A model generated the notes under the pieces. It did not search any database. It was not told the DNA's origin and worked only from the letters and a program-made list of their open reading frames with translations. DNA of 64,000 nt from an uncultured Neokomagataea sp. (GTDB lineage: Bacteria > Pseudomonadota > Alphaproteobacteria > Acetobacterales > Acetobacteraceae): positions 62,001 to 126,000 of the forward strand of contig NZ_CAMKWA010000005.1 in the NCBI RefSeq assembly GCF_946476835.1, given 5' to 3'. Both the position numbers and the translations under genes were made by a program. Below are positions 63,273 through 64,000 of this stretch, one piece after another; position 1 is the stretch's first letter; each line of letters begins with the position of its first letter.

Positions 63273-63585
63273 CGTCTCAGCCCTTCCAGACGAGAAATCG
63301 TTATACCCCGAAAATATGATGCACTCCTGGCCTTACGGCAAGGCCTCAAAGCCAGCCTCCACACCATCAAATATAAATACAATATCGATACAGTAAATAA
63401 AGGACCAAAAAAGTCCACTATCCTCTTAACTATCCAAAATATGAATTTAATTTTTAAAAAATGAAAACATAAACTTTACAAAATCATCAAAAATCTTTTT
63501 AAAAACCAGTAAATCTCTAAAAACAGGATATAAAGCGCTGTTTTCGCCCCTACCACCATCATTCAGAGGACTGATAACCGCCTTA
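63273..63585. other. AT-rich spacer near the right end
   Basis: More than 300 bases between the DUF2076 gene and the next coding segment, AT-rich at 63370-63530. The DUF2076 promoter must be here on the minus strand and that of the next gene on the plus strand, but no strong consensus pair is visible and no repeat or RNA gene was found. Confidence 0.4.
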
Positions 63586-63612
63586 CTGCGGCCCTTCATA
63601 CTCATCTGTATT

Positions 63613-63972
63613 GTGGTCGGCCTGAGCGGACAACTGACACTTCAAAGTCAAGCGCTCCCCGATGAAGCCCCTCGCATCACCCTTGAGCGCCTAACAGGCC
63701 TCCACATCGGCCCTTCTGCACACAGCATGGACGCCCATTGCGCCACCATGATGCGGATGCCCTCAAAGAACCGGGATAAAAATCAGAGCCCATCGTGCCC
63801 GCTCTGCCCCTTACTACACCTCCCAATCGTTATCCTTGGGCTCGCCATTATCGCGCTCTTAATAGCGCGCCTACGCACAACCACACGCTACAACCTTTCC
63901 CCTCTCCCCCCTATTTTGGCCCAGCGGGCAGCGTTTTTACCCCCGCCAACCGGACCTCCGACTTTAGCCTGA
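63613..63972 (+). CDS. DUF2946-like small Cys-rich membrane protein, start unclear
   Basis: At least 119 residues, resembling DUF2946 proteins of unknown function. It has a Cys/His cluster (MDAHCATMM, later SPSCPLCPLLH), one hydrophobic segment (about 70-90, LPIVILGLAIIALLIARL) and a Pro-rich tail (FLPPPTGPP). The first conventional in-frame start is the GTG at 63613. The open frame continues upstream and encodes a hydrophobic stretch (RPFILICIVVG) that would make a good signal peptide, but no ATG, GTG or TTG precedes it; a CTG at 63586 and another at 63571 just behind AGAGGA are the alternatives. The stop is at 63970-63972. Confidence 0.55.
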   Translation: MVGLSGQLTLQSQALPDEAPRITLERLTGLHIGPSAHSMDAHCATMMRMPSKNRDKNQSPSCPLCPLLHLPIVILGLAIIALLIARLRTTTRYNLSPLPPILAQRAAFLPPPTGPPTLA

Positions 63973-64000
63973 AACCCTTTTTATCAATGCTTTAGATACG

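Noticed and set aside
1..64000. CRISPR array, prophage, insertion sequence, restriction-modification or toxin-antitoxin module
   Set aside because: No direct-repeat array, integrase, transposase, terminal inverted repeats or recognisable defence genes were found on either strand.

Overview
The window looks like a chromosomal segment of an acetic acid bacterium (Alphaproteobacteria, Acetobacteraceae; Acetobacter-like). The support is a circularly permuted two-piece tmRNA gene of alphaproteobacterial type, an alpha-type SspB, the alphaproteobacterial neighbourhoods DUF3576-leuS-lptE-holA and dgt-argS-SPOR-scpA-scpB-tatB-tatC-serS, a carbohydrate-selective OprB porin and an ArsC/Spx-like YffB. 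The genus is inferred from overall resemblance and was not tested. No phage, insertion sequence, CRISPR array or plasmid function was seen; nearly all of the sequence is dense, mostly minus-strand core genome.

Layout. 0-4.2 kb: start of a HAD phosphatase, then an SbcCD-like pair (YhaN-type ATPase and YhaO-type nuclease). 4.2-9.1 kb: holA, lptE, leuS and a DUF3576 lipoprotein. 9.2-12.5 kb: a SARP-like regulator, a dienelactone hydrolase-family protein and a small membrane protein. 12.5-14.5 kb: thyX, then the two-piece tmRNA directly followed by its proteolysis adaptor gene sspB. 14.5-21.5 kb: a VOC protein, an orphan small protein, a Wzm/Wzt-like polysaccharide ABC exporter, a lytic transglycosylase-SPOR lipoprotein, an exported peroxiredoxin, a DUF1643 protein, OprB and tRNA-Tyr. 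21.5-29.3 kb: an rlmB-like methyltransferase, an Old Yellow Enzyme with a divergent ArsR regulator, rluD with a divergent membrane protein, rpoH, a small exported protein, and pgk-gap. 29.4-37.7 kb: a small lipoprotein, a degenerate membrane-anchored XseA-like protein, an amino-acid permease, an Lrp regulator and a divergent PLP enzyme, a TonB-dependent receptor, and a YffB-like reductase. 37.8-42 kb: rhlE-like helicase, nitroreductase, metX-metW. 42-46.8 kb: a more AT-rich insert with a 1239-residue mosaic glycosyltransferase, an unknown protein and a decayed reading frame. 46.8-64 kb: an SDR, serS, tatC-tatB, scpB-scpA, SPOR, argS, dgt, an A-type Fe-S carrier, xth, DUF1330, AIM24/TIGR00266, aspS, a Rieske-FAD reductase, DUF2076 and a DUF2946-like membrane protein.

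How the genes fit together. Translation and its quality control dominate: four aminoacyl-tRNA synthetases (Leu, Ser, Arg, Asp), tRNA-Tyr, rlmB, rluD, and tmRNA next to SspB. Genome maintenance appears as YhaN/YhaO, holA, thyX, dgt, xth and ScpAB. Envelope functions include LptE, OprB, the Wzm/Wzt pair, TatBC, the TonB receptor and two SPOR proteins. pgk-gap serves lower glycolysis, and metX-metW methionine synthesis.

The least expected items are the XseA-like protein that appears to lack nuclease residues, the WbsX-GT4-GT2 mosaic glycosyltransferase, the physical linkage of tmRNA and sspB, and the absence of nagZ and tatA from an otherwise conserved cluster.
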